Shown piece by piece: positions 6,335-6,375 of a stretch of 6,375 nt of DNA. This DNA is from an uncultured bacterium. Its GTDB lineage: Bacteria > Bacillota > Clostridia > Oscillospirales > Ruminococcaceae. The stretch covers positions 1 to 6,375 of the forward strand of contig CAJMQZ010000113.1 in assembly GCA_905215595.1 (NCBI GenBank). Direction: 5' to 3'. Every line of letters starts with the position of its first letter. Position 1 is the first letter of the stretch. The notes below the pieces were generated by a model that searched no databases, was not told the origin of the DNA, and saw only the letters and a program-made list of their open reading frames with translations. Position numbers and translations under genes: made by a program.

Positions 6335-6375
6335 ATGGTACAGGTAGACCTTATCACCGGCTTTCTGGGCGCAGG
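6335..6375 (+). CDS. CobW/YjiA-type (COG0523) GTPase, N-terminus only
   Basis: Only 13 complete codons and part of a fourteenth are present. They read MVQVDLITGFLGA and then GG, which must be Gly, before the window ends. ITGFLGAG is the start of the GFLGAGKTT Walker A motif that typifies G3E-family GTPases of the CobW/YjiA/ZigA group, which serve as metallochaperones or in metal-cofactor insertion. AGGGGG at 6317-6322 is a Shine-Dalgarno sequence 12 nt before the ATG, a slightly long spacing across a T-rich stretch. The metal and exact subfamily cannot be told because the CxCC metal motif lies beyond the edge. Confidence 0.72.
   Translation, partial: MVQVDLITGFLGA

Noticed and set aside
1..6375. 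CRISPR arrays, tRNA/rRNA genes, insertion sequences or phage genes
   Set aside because: Reading the window by eye showed no regularly spaced repeats, no tRNA cloverleaf, no transposase or integrase motifs and no long terminal inverted repeats.

Overview
The window looks like chromosomal DNA of a moderately high-GC gut Firmicute (Clostridia, Oscillospiraceae/Ruminococcaceae type; Faecalibacterium is my best guess). This is inferred from the codon bias, the strong Shine-Dalgarno sites, the lipoprotein-type solute-binding protein and the gene families present. No marker gene fixes the species. All supported genes are on the + strand. The long minus-strand open frames are shadows of these genes.

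Layout. (1) Positions 1-440 hold the 3' end of a flavoprotein: the tail of an FAD-binding fumarate-reductase-like domain followed by a C-terminal FMN-binding domain. (2) Positions 441-595 are a leader region with a good sigma-A promoter (TTGCCA, 17 nt, TAGAAT). An imperfect inverted repeat covers its -10 element, and a very stable hairpin sits just upstream of the next ribosome binding site. (3) Positions 596-1495 encode a HemW/coproporphyrinogen-oxidase-like protein in which all three radical-SAM cluster cysteines are replaced. A strong intrinsic terminator follows at 1503-1548. (4) Positions 1608-6254 form a self-contained transcription unit with an extended -10 promoter. It encodes a lipoprotein solute-binding protein (1707-3149) and, 36 nt downstream, a 1009-residue membrane receptor with a Cache-like extracellular region, PAS-like, GGDEF (SGDEF) and EAL domains (3186-6215). 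An intrinsic terminator closes it. (5) The window ends in the first 14 codons of a CobW/YjiA-type (COG0523) metallochaperone GTPase.

The most interesting unit is the two-gene operon. No ABC permease or ATPase gene lies beside the solute-binding protein. Its only operon partner is a transmembrane c-di-GMP enzyme, so the binding protein probably acts as a ligand-sensing subunit that reports to the receptor rather than as a transporter component. The organisation resembles NspS/MbaA of Vibrio cholerae, here in a Gram-positive setting. The second notable item is the apparently cluster-less HemW homologue with its structured leader.
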